Shown: positions 43,891-52,439 of the stretch, piece after piece
Numbering within the stretch: the first letter of the stretch is position 1
Layout: the number at the start of each line of letters is the position of its first letter
Assembly (NCBI GenBank): GCA_002346535.1
Contig: DDZZ01000033.1
Location: 1 to 64,000, forward strand
Length of the DNA stretch: 64,000 nt
Reading direction: 5' to 3'
Source: Opitutales bacterium UBA2995
GTDB taxonomy: Bacteria > Verrucomicrobiota > Verrucomicrobiia > Opitutales > UBA2995
Notes under the pieces: generated by a model
What the model saw: only the letters and a program-made list of their open reading frames with translations
Told to the model about the DNA's origin: nothing
Database searches by the model: none
Made by a program: the position numbers and the translations under genes

Positions 43891-44223
43891 ATGCCCTTTT
43901 TCAAAATGAAGGCAACCATACGCACACAAGGCCGGCAATTCACAGTGACCGAGGGGGACATCCTCAAAGTGAACCGCTATCCCGATACCGAAGAGGGTTC
44001 CGATGTGGAAATAAACGAGGTTTTATCTGTCGGAGAAGGTGAAAACGCCGTTTTCGGCGCACCGCTCGTTAAGGGAGCAAGCGTCACCGCCAAAGTGCTC
44101 GAAAACAAGCGAGACAAAAAAGTGATTGTTTACAAAAAGAAGCGCCGCAAAGGTTATGAAAATAAACGCGGCCACCGTCAGGAACTTTCTATAATCAAGA
44201 TTGAATCGATTAAATCTGCTTAA
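43891..44223 (+). CDS. rplU: 50S ribosomal protein L21
   Basis: Binds 23S rRNA near domain V/VI. MKATIRTQGRQFTVTEGD is the usual L21 opening, after five extra N-terminal residues; VKGASVTAKVLENKRDKKV and YKKKRRKGYENKRGHRQ are the basic RNA-binding elements. 110 residues, slightly longer than the usual 103. Followed by rpmA two bases downstream, the near-universal rplU-rpmA pair. Confidence 0.95.
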   Translation: MPFFKMKATIRTQGRQFTVTEGDILKVNRYPDTEEGSDVEINEVLSVGEGENAVFGAPLVKGASVTAKVLENKRDKKVIVYKKKRRKGYENKRGHRQELSIIKIESIKSA

Positions 44224-44225
44224 CC

Positions 44226-44477
44226 ATGGCACATAAAAAAGGACAAGGAACTTCAAGAAACGGTCGGGACAGCAATCCCAAGATGCTTGGGGTTAAAAAA
44301 TATGATGGAGAAAACGCCCTTGCTGGGAACATCATCATGCGCCAACGCGGAACCAAGTATCACCCAGGCAAAAATATGGGAATGGGCCGAGACTTTACGC
44401 TGTTTGCCCTGAAAGATGGGAAAGTAAAATTTAATAAAGCACATCGTAAAATAAGTATTATAACCGAAGCAGCTTAA
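44226..44477 (+). CDS. rpmA: 50S ribosomal protein L27
   Basis: 83 residues starting MAHKKGQGTSRNGRDS, then LGVKKYDGENALAGNII and QRGTKYHPGKNMGMGRD. The N-terminus reaches the peptidyl transferase centre. There is no extra cleavable N-terminal extension of the Firmicutes type. Followed by a strong intrinsic terminator. Confidence 0.96.
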   Translation: MAHKKGQGTSRNGRDSNPKMLGVKKYDGENALAGNIIMRQRGTKYHPGKNMGMGRDFTLFALKDGKVKFNKAHRKISIITEAA

Positions 44478-44499
44478 CCCTTCGAAACTGATAATTTCT

Positions 44500-44532
44500 A
44501 AGACCCGCGGCACTATCTGTGGGTCTTTTTTA
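44500..44532 (+). terminator. Intrinsic terminator of rplU-rpmA
   Basis: An eleven-pair stem (AAGACCCGCGG with CTGTGGGTCTT, including G-U pairs) around a CACTAT loop, followed by TTTTT. It begins 23 bases after the rpmA stop. The next reading frame starts at its T tract (ATG 44532), so that frame must be transcribed by readthrough or from within. Confidence 0.85.
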
Positions 44533-44819
44533 TGTCTGAGCGCCTAAATAACCTTATCCGTCAAAAGGAACTAACTTCCCAGCATTTGAATTGGCTCGAG
44601 CAGGAAATCGCCGCTGAAAATGGAGAAAACCGGATATATCCCCTTGCCAGCAAGAAAAACAGGCTCCAGCAAAAGCCAAGTGCTCCGGTGGCTGCTCCCA
44701 AGGAATCCAGCAAGGAAGAGTCAAAAGTTGCCGCCAAAACGATCGAGGAAGGTGATCCGGAAGTAAATCGGTTATCCGATCAGATTATCATGCAATACGG
44801 CCAACAAATTGTCAGATGA
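44532..44819 (+). CDS. Small hydrophilic protein of unknown function
   Basis: 95 residues, MSERLNNLIRQKELTSQHLN with a coiled-coil-like first half and a Pro/Ala/Ser-rich middle (QKPSAPVAAPKESSKEE), ending in a predicted helix (DQIIMQYGQQIVR). I do not recognise it. It starts immediately at the rpmA terminator, which is awkward for expression. A following 55-codon frame begins four bases after its stop. Small ribosome-associated or structural role is only a guess. Confidence 0.5.
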   Translation: MSERLNNLIRQKELTSQHLNWLEQEIAAENGENRIYPLASKKNRLQQKPSAPVAAPKESSKEESKVAAKTIEEGDPEVNRLSDQIIMQYGQQIVR

Positions 44820-44822
44820 GAA

Positions 44823-44990
44823 ATGGATCCAAAACTGGCATTGTCCCTCTTGTTCGAAGGTGCAATGGCCTTTTTAACCTTGGTAGTATTTCTCTGTTTT
44901 TCTGGTTCGGCAATCGCTAAGCTACAAGGCCTAACCGCTGATTGTCCTCACCTAGCACAAGTTGCGCCGGGCAGGAAGGGGAAAATTTAA
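44823..44990 (+). CDS. Possible small membrane protein
   Basis: 55 residues with one strong hydrophobic stretch (about 5-33: ALSLLFEGAMAFLTLVVFLC and onward) and a basic C-terminus (APGRKGKI). It starts four bases after the preceding stop, so it could be the second gene of a small operon. No homologue is recognised and no clear ribosome site is seen. Confidence 0.35.
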   Translation: MDPKLALSLLFEGAMAFLTLVVFLCFSGSAIAKLQGLTADCPHLAQVAPGRKGKI

Positions 44991-45034
44991 GTAAGAGAAC
45001 AGGGATCCGATGATAGAATCCTGTGTCACTCTTG

Positions 45035-46078
45035 CTACAGCCAGACTTTCTTCGACCCGTCCGTCCAGGAATCCCAAACAGCCTGACTAAACCGCATGTA
45101 CTCAACACCGTCTTTAAAACTCGTGTGCGTCACAGGTCTACCGTCGCGAATAGATTCGATAAATTCCTGCTCCACTTGCCATTCTCCTCTTTGCGAATCC
45201 GGAATTTCCACCTCTTCATAACGGTTGCTGTCCGTTGGTGAAAACATCAATTTGCCGTCGGCCAAGTCCAACAAAAGCGCACCATTTGAACCGGAAAGCC
45301 GCATCTCGCTGCGTTGCACACTGGCAGATAAACCAGAAAACAGATAGGTGGCTTTGAATCCTTGTGAATAGCGGGCCATTACGGATAAACTATCCGGGAT
45401 TAGTACGGTCTTGGCGTCACCTGTTTCGGGATCCTTTCGCGCCATTGTTCCGATAAGGCCGTCGGCAATTACCCATTCGGGATTCTTTTTTACCCAACGC
45501 AGCACAGCTTCATGAAATATGCCGGAAAATAAAGTATTCACACCACTTAGTTCATGATCCAATCGCCAGGTAAAAAGACCTTTTGGATTGGCCAGCATGC
45601 CGGTGCTGAATTCCACAAAAAGCTCATAAATCAGTCCCAAATCCCCATTTTCAATAATCCGCGTAATGGTCTTGTCGCAAAACAGCGTAAAAGGGGAAGG
45701 AACAACCTGCGCCACCAGGTCCGGATGATTTAGCGAGGTATCGAGCATCTGTTGGGCTTCATCCACATTGCGTGCCATTCGTGCCTCAGTAAGCACGTGT
45801 TTGCCAGCCTCAAGACTAGCGATCGTCAACTCAGCATGCATATTCGGCCAAGTTCCAATCATCACCGCATCAATGCCCGGATTGGCCATGATTTCTTTCC
45901 AATCGGAAACCACATTGGGAATGCCAAACTCGTCAGCTACTTTTTGCGAAGAAACCTCAGATCGATTACACACCGCCACAATTTCCGCACCGTCAATCGA
46001 TTGAAAACCGGGAATGTGCCTCAGTTTTGTATTACCACCTGCCCCGATAATTCCTATGCGAATTTTTGAGTCTTCCAT
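45035..46078 (-). CDS. Gfo/Idh/MocA-family oxidoreductase
   Basis: 347-residue NAD(P)-dependent sugar oxidoreductase-type protein. Rossmann N-terminus is RIGIIGAGGNTKLRHIPGFQ, then EIVAVCNRS and VMIGTWPNMHAELTIASLEAGKHV, where the family EKP is replaced by EAR (LTEARMARN). The missing Lys of the EKP motif suggests altered or no dehydrogenase chemistry of the usual type. The C-terminal domain ends VEYMRFSQAVWDSWT. Substrate unknown; many relatives process inositols or amino sugars. Confidence 0.85.
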   Translation of the reverse strand: MEDSKIRIGIIGAGGNTKLRHIPGFQSIDGAEIVAVCNRSEVSSQKVADEFGIPNVVSDWKEIMANPGIDAVMIGTWPNMHAELTIASLEAGKHVLTEARMARNVDEAQQMLDTSLNHPDLVAQVVPSPFTLFCDKTITRIIENGDLGLIYELFVEFSTGMLANPKGLFTWRLDHELSGVNTLFSGIFHEAVLRWVKKNPEWVIADGLIGTMARKDPETGDAKTVLIPDSLSVMARYSQGFKATYLFSGLSASVQRSEMRLSGSNGALLLDLADGKLMFSPTDSNRYEEVEIPDSQRGEWQVEQEFIESIRDGRPVTHTSFKDGVEYMRFSQAVWDSWTDGSKKVWL

Positions 46079-46187
46079 TTAATCGTATAATTTTGAGCCA
46101 GTTAATAATTCATCTAAGTCCCAGCCATCAAACCTCAATTTCCCAAAAGTAGAAAATTGGAAGAAATTCAAAAATTTTCCGAACCGG

Positions 46188-47282
46188 TTATGTTTCGTTG
46201 GGATAGCTCCCCAGCCATTTTACTATGGGACAAACCTTTTCCAACTCAGCGATCACTTCCCGGATAGGTTCATCCTCGATATGTCCAATCACATCTACAA
46301 AGAACCAGTATTCCCACGCCTTGATTCGTGAAGGCCGTGATTCAATTTTCACTAGGTTGATATCCCGTTTGCTGAACGGTTCCAGCATACTCTGCAATGC
46401 ACCCGGCTTATCCGGAATCGATAACACAAGACTGGTCTTATCCTTTCCGCCACCCACGGGACCCGGGCATTCACTTTCCGGGCCAATCACAAGGAACCGG
46501 GTTATGTTGTTATTCATGTCCTGGATCTCTTCCCAGATTATAGGAACGCCATGCTCTTCGGCTGCCAATACACTCGCTATAGCAGCAGCGCCCTCTTCCT
46601 TATCGGCAATTTTAACTGCCTCCGAAGTAGAAGACACATCGGCTAACTCCACTTGAGGCACGTTCCTTCTCAACCAACCCCGGCATTGGGCAATCGCCTG
46701 ATCTTTTGAATAAACCTTTTTCACATTCTCCAGGGAAGCATGTGAAATGAGGTTGTGCGTGATGGGCAAAAATATTTGCGCGACGATCTTGAGATCCGAT
46801 CCGACCAGTATGTCGAACGAATGCAGCGAATGAAATACGATCCCTTCGGCGGAATTTTCGATAGGGATCACTCCGTAATCTGCCTCTCCTTTGTCCACCT
46901 CGGAAAATACATCGTTGATGGTGGTCATCGGCCGGTACTCCATACTATCGCCAAACTGTTTCATGGCCGCCTGATGGGTGAAGGTGGCCGCCGGCCCCAG
47001 GTAGGCAATTCTCACCGACTGTTGAAGGGCATAGTTTCCGGACATGATTTCCCGGTAGATCCCTCTGAGCGCATCGTGCCCAATAGGACCGTCATTTAAA
47101 TTAGTAATTTTCTCAAAAACCTCCGCTTCACGCTTGGCATCAAAAACCGGTTTACCGATAGCGGCTTTTTTCTTCCCGATTTCAACTGCCATCGAAGTGC
47201 GCTCATTGATCAGGCGGATAATTTCTTCGTCGATTAAGTCGATGCGTTTTCTGTTTTCTTCCAGGCTCATAGCATCCTTCAT
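46188..47282 (-). CDS. pheA: Chorismate mutase / prephenate dehydratase PheA
   Basis: Bifunctional enzyme of phenylalanine synthesis. Residues 5-90 are an AroQ-type mutase (RKRIDLIDEEIIRLINERT, KKKAAIGKPVFDAKRE). About 93-270 is the dehydratase (RIAYLGPAATFTHQAAM, GVIPIENSAEGIV, NNITRFLVIGPE). About 285-360 is the ACT domain with KIESRPSR, so it is expected to be feedback-inhibited by Phe. 364 residues, as in other fused PheA. The ATG overlaps the scpB stop (ATGA), which fixes the start. Confidence 0.95.
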   Translation of the reverse strand: MKDAMSLEENRKRIDLIDEEIIRLINERTSMAVEIGKKKAAIGKPVFDAKREAEVFEKITNLNDGPIGHDALRGIYREIMSGNYALQQSVRIAYLGPAATFTHQAAMKQFGDSMEYRPMTTINDVFSEVDKGEADYGVIPIENSAEGIVFHSLHSFDILVGSDLKIVAQIFLPITHNLISHASLENVKKVYSKDQAIAQCRGWLRRNVPQVELADVSSTSEAVKIADKEEGAAAIASVLAAEEHGVPIIWEEIQDMNNNITRFLVIGPESECPGPVGGGKDKTSLVLSIPDKPGALQSMLEPFSKRDINLVKIESRPSRIKAWEYWFFVDVIGHIEDEPIREVIAELEKVCPIVKWLGSYPNET

Positions 47283-48157
47283 CTCTTTTTGGAGCCGTTT
47301 TCCCCAGAATCTTCTAACTCAGTCGGTGTAGCGGGTTCCAATTCATAGATGGGATCGTCGGCTGAACTGATCCCTAGAGTTTCTTGAAGGTCCTCCATAT
47401 CAAGGACAGCCTTCTGGTTTTCCAGGTTATCCCCGTCGTTCGAGGGAAGACCAACGTCTTCATCACTAAAATGCTCGGGTTCTTTGGCTTTGTTTATCCA
47501 ATCATCGATCTGCTGTGGAGAAAGCACATCAGTGCTCGGTAATTCCTCCAAACTTGTAATCCCGATAAACTCTAAAAACTTGTCGGTCGTCCCATACTGC
47601 ACAGGCCTGCCAGGTAAATCCGCGCGACCCATTACACAGACTAACTCGTATTCAACCAGTCGCTGTAAAGGGCTGTCTACGGAGACACCGCGTATGGATT
47701 CCATTTCGGATCGAGTCGTTGGCTGCCGGTAAGCAATAATCGCAAGTGTTTCCAGAGCAGCCTGACTCAGGCGCATCGGCTTGGGATCCTCCCTGAGGAT
47801 GCGAATCCAAAACCCATGTTCCGACTTCACCACCATTCGAAAACCCAAATTCGTTTCCTGAATTTCGTATACCGAAACCGCTTCCTCTAAATTCGAATTA
47901 ATACTTGAAATGGTCTCACGAATTTGAGTGCTGGTGATTAGAGCCGGCACTTCGTCAATGAGTTCCAAGGGAAAAGGAAGATGTGCTTCCAATGTGGATT
48001 CTCCCCCGGAACTGAATTTACCGCGGACTTTTTCCGCCTGATCGTGAAACCGAGAAATGACCGATTGGATGTCTTTTATGTTTAAAGGTTCCGAGGTGGA
48101 CAAGAGCAGAGCTTCCAAAACTTTAGCCAAATTAAACTGGGTAGAAACAGCGGTCAT
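47279..48157 (-). CDS. scpB: Segregation and condensation protein ScpB
   Basis: Kleisin-associated subunit of the SMC-ScpA-ScpB complex that compacts and segregates chromosomes. Two winged-helix domains: LAKVLEALLLSTSEPLNI, then the signature AALETLAIIAYRQPTTRSEM and VSVDSPLQRLVEYELVCVMG. A long acidic, Glu/Asp-rich tail (from about residue 215) brings it to 292 residues; most ScpB are 180-250. No scpA in view. Upstream partner in the pair with pheA, both leftward. Diverges from ilvD. Confidence 0.93.
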   Translation of the reverse strand: MTAVSTQFNLAKVLEALLLSTSEPLNIKDIQSVISRFHDQAEKVRGKFSSGGESTLEAHLPFPLELIDEVPALITSTQIRETISSINSNLEEAVSVYEIQETNLGFRMVVKSEHGFWIRILREDPKPMRLSQAALETLAIIAYRQPTTRSEMESIRGVSVDSPLQRLVEYELVCVMGRADLPGRPVQYGTTDKFLEFIGITSLEELPSTDVLSPQQIDDWINKAKEPEHFSDEDVGLPSNDGDNLENQKAVLDMEDLQETLGISSADDPIYELEPATPTELEDSGENGSKKR

Positions 48158-48307
48158 AATGCTTGAACAGTCGTTCTCTGTCGCCTTTAAAGTTGTGGTT
48201 AAGAATAATTTTCTCGAAAGTGCCGATTCCTCCAGGCTGTCCCATCGCAGGTCAAAAGCATTTCGAGACTCAACCTAGTACTCACCTTCAATCAGTCCAG
48301 TTCAAAT

Positions 48308-49987
48308 ATGGAAAATCGACTATTCTCCTCCAAAGTTGTAGATGGTTATCACCGCGCCCCGAATCGTTCCATGCTTCGAGCAGTGGGATTCGGTGATGAG
48401 GATTTCAAAAAGCCCCAGATCGGGATCGCCTCCACCTGGAGCATGGTCACTCCCTGCAACATGCATATAAACCTGCTCGCCAAAGAAGCCTGCAAAGGCG
48501 CCGACGATTCCGGCGGCAAGGGCTTAGAATTCAACACCATCACCGTTTCTGATGGAATATCCATGGGAACCAAGGGAATGCGCTATTCCCTCGTATCTCG
48601 GGAAGTCATTGCGGATTCCATTGAAACTGTAGTTTGCGCCGAAGGCTTGGACGGCTTTGTCGCGATCGGTGGGTGCGATAAGAACATGCCAGCCTGCATG
48701 ATGGCCATCGCCCGTATCAACCGGCCTTCCGTATTCGTATACGGAGGCACAATCATGCCGGGCATACATAAAGACCAACCCATCGATATTGTAAGTATTT
48801 TCGAAGCGGTGGGAAAACACGCTCGCGGCGAAATCGACGATTCCGAACTTAAGTCCATCGAGTGCAGCGCAATTCCAGGTCCAGGCTCCTGTGGAGGTAT
48901 GTATACTGCCAATACAATGGCTTCCGCAATCGAAGCGCTGGGCATGAGTCTGCCCAACAGCTCGGCGCAAGCAGCCATTTCGGACGCCAAGAAACTGGAC
49001 TCTTATGATGCCGGAGTCGCGGTCATGAATCTCATAAACAAAAACATCAAGCCGCGGGACATTCTGACTCGAGAATCTTTTGAGAACGCAATTGTTACCT
49101 GCGTGGCCCTGGGCGGATCGACCAATCTCGTCTTGCACCTTCTGGCAATTGCTCATGCAGCGGAGGTGGAATTGAGTATCGATGATTTTGCTGAAATCGG
49201 CGAACGCGTTCCTCTGCTTTGTGACGTTAAACCATTCGGAAAATATGTCATGACTGAGCTCATCAAAATCGGAGGAATTCGGCCACTTATGAAAACCCTG
49301 CTGGATAATGGTATGTTACATGGAGATTGTTTGACGGTCTCAGGACAAACATTGGCGGAAACGCTCGCCGATGTTCAACCTTACCCGGAAAGCCAGGACG
49401 TGGTCCGCGATTTCGAAGATCCCATTAAAACTGAAAGCCACCTGAGAATCCTCAAAGGCAATCTTGCGCCAACCGGGGCTGTGGGAAAGATCACCGGCAA
49501 GGAAGGCCTCTACTTTAAAGGAACAGCTAAAGTCTACGAAGGCGAAGAAAACGCCCTGCATGGAATTCTGCGGGGAGATATTCAAAAGGGAGATGTCGTT
49601 GTCATTCGCAACGAAGGACCCGTAGGCGGACCCGGAATGCGTGAAATGTTATCCCCTACTTCTGCGGTTGCCGGAAGAGGTTTGATCATGGATGTCGCAT
49701 TGATAACGGACGGACGATTTTCCGGAGGTAGTCACGGCTTCGATGTTGGCCATATCACACCTGAGGCTGCCTTGGGTGGTCCAATAGGAATCGTTAAAAA
49801 TGGAGACCTCATCGAAATAGATGCCAAACACAATACCATCCACCTGCTTGTTCCCGATAATGAAATAGCAAGCCGAATGGAAAATTTCCAGCCTTCTGGT
49901 TGTCCCGAACGCCGAGGCATATTGGCAAAATATGCAAAGACGGTTACTTCAGCCTCACTCGGGGCAGTGACCGACAAAAACTTGTAG
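48308..49987 (+). CDS. ilvD: Dihydroxy-acid dehydratase IlvD
   Basis: Dehydrates 2,3-dihydroxy-isovalerate and its isoleucine-pathway counterpart in branched-chain amino acid synthesis. Fe-S ligands are the Cys in VTPCNMHIN, GGCDKNMPACMM and PGSCGGMYTANTM. RSMLRAVGF opens the family, DGRFSGGSHGFDVGH is the late signature. At 559 residues it is the shorter bacterial type. Followed 37 bases on by pgi in the same direction. Confidence 0.96.
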   Translation: MENRLFSSKVVDGYHRAPNRSMLRAVGFGDEDFKKPQIGIASTWSMVTPCNMHINLLAKEACKGADDSGGKGLEFNTITVSDGISMGTKGMRYSLVSREVIADSIETVVCAEGLDGFVAIGGCDKNMPACMMAIARINRPSVFVYGGTIMPGIHKDQPIDIVSIFEAVGKHARGEIDDSELKSIECSAIPGPGSCGGMYTANTMASAIEALGMSLPNSSAQAAISDAKKLDSYDAGVAVMNLINKNIKPRDILTRESFENAIVTCVALGGSTNLVLHLLAIAHAAEVELSIDDFAEIGERVPLLCDVKPFGKYVMTELIKIGGIRPLMKTLLDNGMLHGDCLTVSGQTLAETLADVQPYPESQDVVRDFEDPIKTESHLRILKGNLAPTGAVGKITGKEGLYFKGTAKVYEGEENALHGILRGDIQKGDVVVIRNEGPVGGPGMREMLSPTSAVAGRGLIMDVALITDGRFSGGSHGFDVGHITPEAALGGPIGIVKNGDLIEIDAKHNTIHLLVPDNEIASRMENFQPSGCPERRGILAKYAKTVTSASLGAVTDKNL

Positions 49988-50024
49988 TCGCCAAGGCAAT
50001 ACACTTCGTTTTCCTGTAAGCATC

Positions 50025-51596
50025 ATGGGATGGTCACGTTATAAGGAATACTATCTTCACAGAGAAGATTTGGGATTCTCCATGGACATCAGCCGTATGG
50101 ACTTCCCAGACAATTTCCTACCAAAAATGGAAACTGCCATGCAGGCAGCGTTCCAGGCAATGGATGAACTGGAAAAAGGTTCGATAGCAAATCCCGATGA
50201 AAATAGAATGGTCGGACACTATTGGCTACGAGATCCAGGACTGGCGCCATCGACCGATATCACCGAAGAGATCATGGCGACCCTGCTCTCTATTAAGGAG
50301 TTTGCATCAAAAATTCAAGATGGCGCAGTAGCCGGACAGACAGGTCCCTTTAATAATTGCCTGATAATTGGGATAGGGGGTTCTGCTCTGGGGCCACAAT
50401 TTATAGCAGAAGCATTGGGAGATCCTGAAACCGACCAGCTGGTCCTTTTTTTCTTTGATAATACCGATCCGGATGGAATTGACCGAACCCTGAGCAAGAT
50501 AGGATCGGACCTGGGGCAGACCCTTTGCCTCGTTATTTCCAAATCCGGCGGCACACCCGAAACACGCAACGGCATGCTCGAGGCAAAACGCGCATACAGC
50601 GATATAAATTTGGAATTTTCAAAGCACGCTGTGGCCATCACCGGAAATGGTTCGAAACTGGACAAAGTGGCCACTAAAGAGGGTTGGCTTCAGCGATTCC
50701 CCATGTGGGATTGGGTCGGTGGCCGAACCAGCGAACTTGCAGCCGTGGGCCTCTTGCCTGCCGCATTACAGGGTATCGATCTGGACAACCTGCTAGAAGG
50801 TGCCAGAGCTATGGATTCGGTTACCCGTCAAAAGGATACTCGCAAGAATCCTGCAGCCATGCTAGCCCTCATGTGGTATTATGCCACGGAAGGAAAAGGA
50901 TCGAAAGACATGGTCATTTTACCCTACAAGGAACGCCTACAATTATTTTCCAAGTACCTCCAGCAGCTCATCATGGAATCACTCGGAAAGGAATTTGACT
51001 TGGAGGGCAATACGGTCAATCAAGGTATTGCGGTTTACGGGAATAAAGGATCAACCGACCAGCATGCTTACATTCAGCAGCTACTTGACGGGGTACATAA
51101 CTTTTTCGTCACCTTTATCGAAGTGCTCAAAGACCGGGAGTTACCAGAACTCGAAGTCGAAACGGGAATAACTGCCGGCGATTATTTAAAAGGGTTTTTG
51201 TTGGGAACAAGATCGGCACTGCACGACAACGGCAGGCAGTCCATCACCATCACTATCGATCAAGTGTCCCCATTTTCAGTAGGCATGCTGATAGCTTTGT
51301 ATGAGAGGGCTGTTGGTTTCTATGCAAGCCTTGTAGGGATAAACGCCTACCACCAACCTGGTGTAGAAGCAGGAAAAAAGGCGGCAGCATCGATTCTCGA
51401 ACTTCAAAGGACAGTTGCGGAATTCTTGAACCAAAACCCTGAAAAATCTTGGTCGGCCGAAACCTTGGGTAAAGCTATTGATCAAGAGAAAGCGATTGAG
51501 CTAATATACAAGATTCTGGAACATCTGTCTGAAAATCCCTCACGTGGAATTTCTTCGTCGGGATCCGGAACTGCCAAAGAATTTCAAGCTACCTAA
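50025..51596 (+). CDS. pgi: Glucose-6-phosphate isomerase Pgi
   Basis: Interconverts glucose 6-phosphate and fructose 6-phosphate. NCLIIGIGGSALGPQF and VISKSGGTPETRNGM are sugar-phosphate-binding segments; WDWVGGRTSELAAVGLLPA includes the catalytic Glu region; the KEFDLEGNTVNQG and NKGSTDQHAYIQQ blocks are also conserved. 523 residues with an extended N-terminus and a C-terminal about 30-residue Ser/Gly tail. Stands between ilvD and a recombinase relic. Confidence 0.95.
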   Translation: MGWSRYKEYYLHREDLGFSMDISRMDFPDNFLPKMETAMQAAFQAMDELEKGSIANPDENRMVGHYWLRDPGLAPSTDITEEIMATLLSIKEFASKIQDGAVAGQTGPFNNCLIIGIGGSALGPQFIAEALGDPETDQLVLFFFDNTDPDGIDRTLSKIGSDLGQTLCLVISKSGGTPETRNGMLEAKRAYSDINLEFSKHAVAITGNGSKLDKVATKEGWLQRFPMWDWVGGRTSELAAVGLLPAALQGIDLDNLLEGARAMDSVTRQKDTRKNPAAMLALMWYYATEGKGSKDMVILPYKERLQLFSKYLQQLIMESLGKEFDLEGNTVNQGIAVYGNKGSTDQHAYIQQLLDGVHNFFVTFIEVLKDRELPELEVETGITAGDYLKGFLLGTRSALHDNGRQSITITIDQVSPFSVGMLIALYERAVGFYASLVGINAYHQPGVEAGKKAAASILELQRTVAEFLNQNPEKSWSAETLGKAIDQEKAIELIYKILEHLSENPSRGISSSGSGTAKEFQAT

Positions 51597-51633
51597 TTCA
51601 AGCAGTGAACTGTTTGTATCTTGAGCGTATCCC

Positions 51634-51918
51634 TTGCACTGCGAATCATTACCTTGTAGCTGTTCTTATTTCAGGAGAGCTTTATTTTCAGATAAGAATG
51701 CGAACAGAAAAGGTGGAAAATATCCTTACTATTTCGCGAAATGCAATTCAGGAAAAAATAGAGGCGAATGCGGCCTTGTAATCAAAAGTCTTGAATGTAG
51801 AGGAAATTTGCAACGAAACATCAACAAGCTTCAGACCTCAGTCCCTCCTCAAAATTGGCGTGAACAACTCAACAAACTGTAATCTCGCCTACTGGAACTG
51901 GAAGCCAAAAATACTTAC
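51634..51918 (+). pseudogene. Possible serine-recombinase zinc-ribbon remnant
   Basis: The frame 51634-51882 holds GGKYPYYFAKCNSGKNRGECG, which resembles the zinc-ribbon domain of large serine recombinases, followed by WREQLNKL, a TAA, and then in the same frame SRLLELEAKN, which continues the coiled tail expected of such enzymes. No catalytic N-terminal domain is found upstream. This would be the end of an integrase left by a lost element, just downstream of pgi. The similarity is by eye and short. Confidence 0.4.
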
Positions 51919-52257
51919 ATGAAAAAATCCCCGGCATCGGCAAGTGCAATAAGTGAGGCCGCTCAATCCAGCCAAGAAGATTTGCAAACTGATTTCAATT
52001 TTGTCGGAATAGCCGTCGGTGAGGTCATAAGAATTCGATCGTACAGGTCATTTGTTATCCTCAGTTTTGGAAGAAAGTTAGGGGCTGTAGCTGATCAAAC
52101 TTTAAGAATCATGCGGAGAGCCCAACCCGCCGGACGGATAATCCTGAAACAAATCACGAACGATTTCAGTATTGCCCACATTCTCTCATTCACTAACACT
52201 GGGAGTAGTTTAAGTGTTCCGGATATTCAAATCGGAGACTCAGCTCATTTGGAATAG
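51919..52257 (+). CDS. Small hypothetical protein
   Basis: 112 residues in the same frame as the recombinase-like tail but with its own ATG. A low-complexity Ser/Ala/Gln opening (MKKSPASASAISEAAQSS) precedes a beta-rich core (GEVIRIRSYRSFVILSFGRK, then PAGRIILKQITNDFSIAHIL) that resembles the small beta-barrel accessory domains often found alone in Verrucomicrobiota. Function unknown. It is followed 11 bases later by a lipoprotein gene, and both are likely cotranscribed. Confidence 0.5.
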   Translation: MKKSPASASAISEAAQSSQEDLQTDFNFVGIAVGEVIRIRSYRSFVILSFGRKLGAVADQTLRIMRRAQPAGRIILKQITNDFSIAHILSFTNTGSSLSVPDIQIGDSAHLE

Positions 52258-52268
52258 ATACCGAAATC

Positions 52269-52430
52269 ATGAAAATCGTGCACATCGTTCTTATTTTTCT
52301 TGTCGTAGCTTCGGGCTTTTTGCTGTTTTCGGGTTGCGAGGAAAAAAGCCCCTACGACACCTCCATTCCCTGGACTAGACCTGCAAGCTGGGAACAGCAA
52401 CTCCCGGGAGTCGGCAACCCCGGTACTTGA
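52269..52430 (+). CDS. Small lipoprotein
   Basis: 53 residues: MKIVHIVLIFLVVASG then the lipobox LFSGC, where the Cys would be lipidated. The mature part is only about 30 residues (EEKSPYDTSIPWTRPASWE and a Gly-rich end). Signal peptidase II processing to a tiny outer- or inner-membrane-anchored peptide is expected. The IPWTRPASWE segment looks conserved-like, but I cannot name a family. It ends 9 bases before rsmI. Confidence 0.65.
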   Translation: MKIVHIVLIFLVVASGFLLFSGCEEKSPYDTSIPWTRPASWEQQLPGVGNPGT

Positions 52431-52439
52431 TCGGAGGCT

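Noticed and set aside
48524..49156. 210-codon open frame antisense to ilvD
   Set aside because: It mirrors a highly conserved gene, has no family likeness and reflects codon bias of the opposite strand.
51634..51882. 82-codon frame as an intact small gene
   Set aside because: It reads as the end of a recombinase with its frame continuing past the stop; treated as a remnant.
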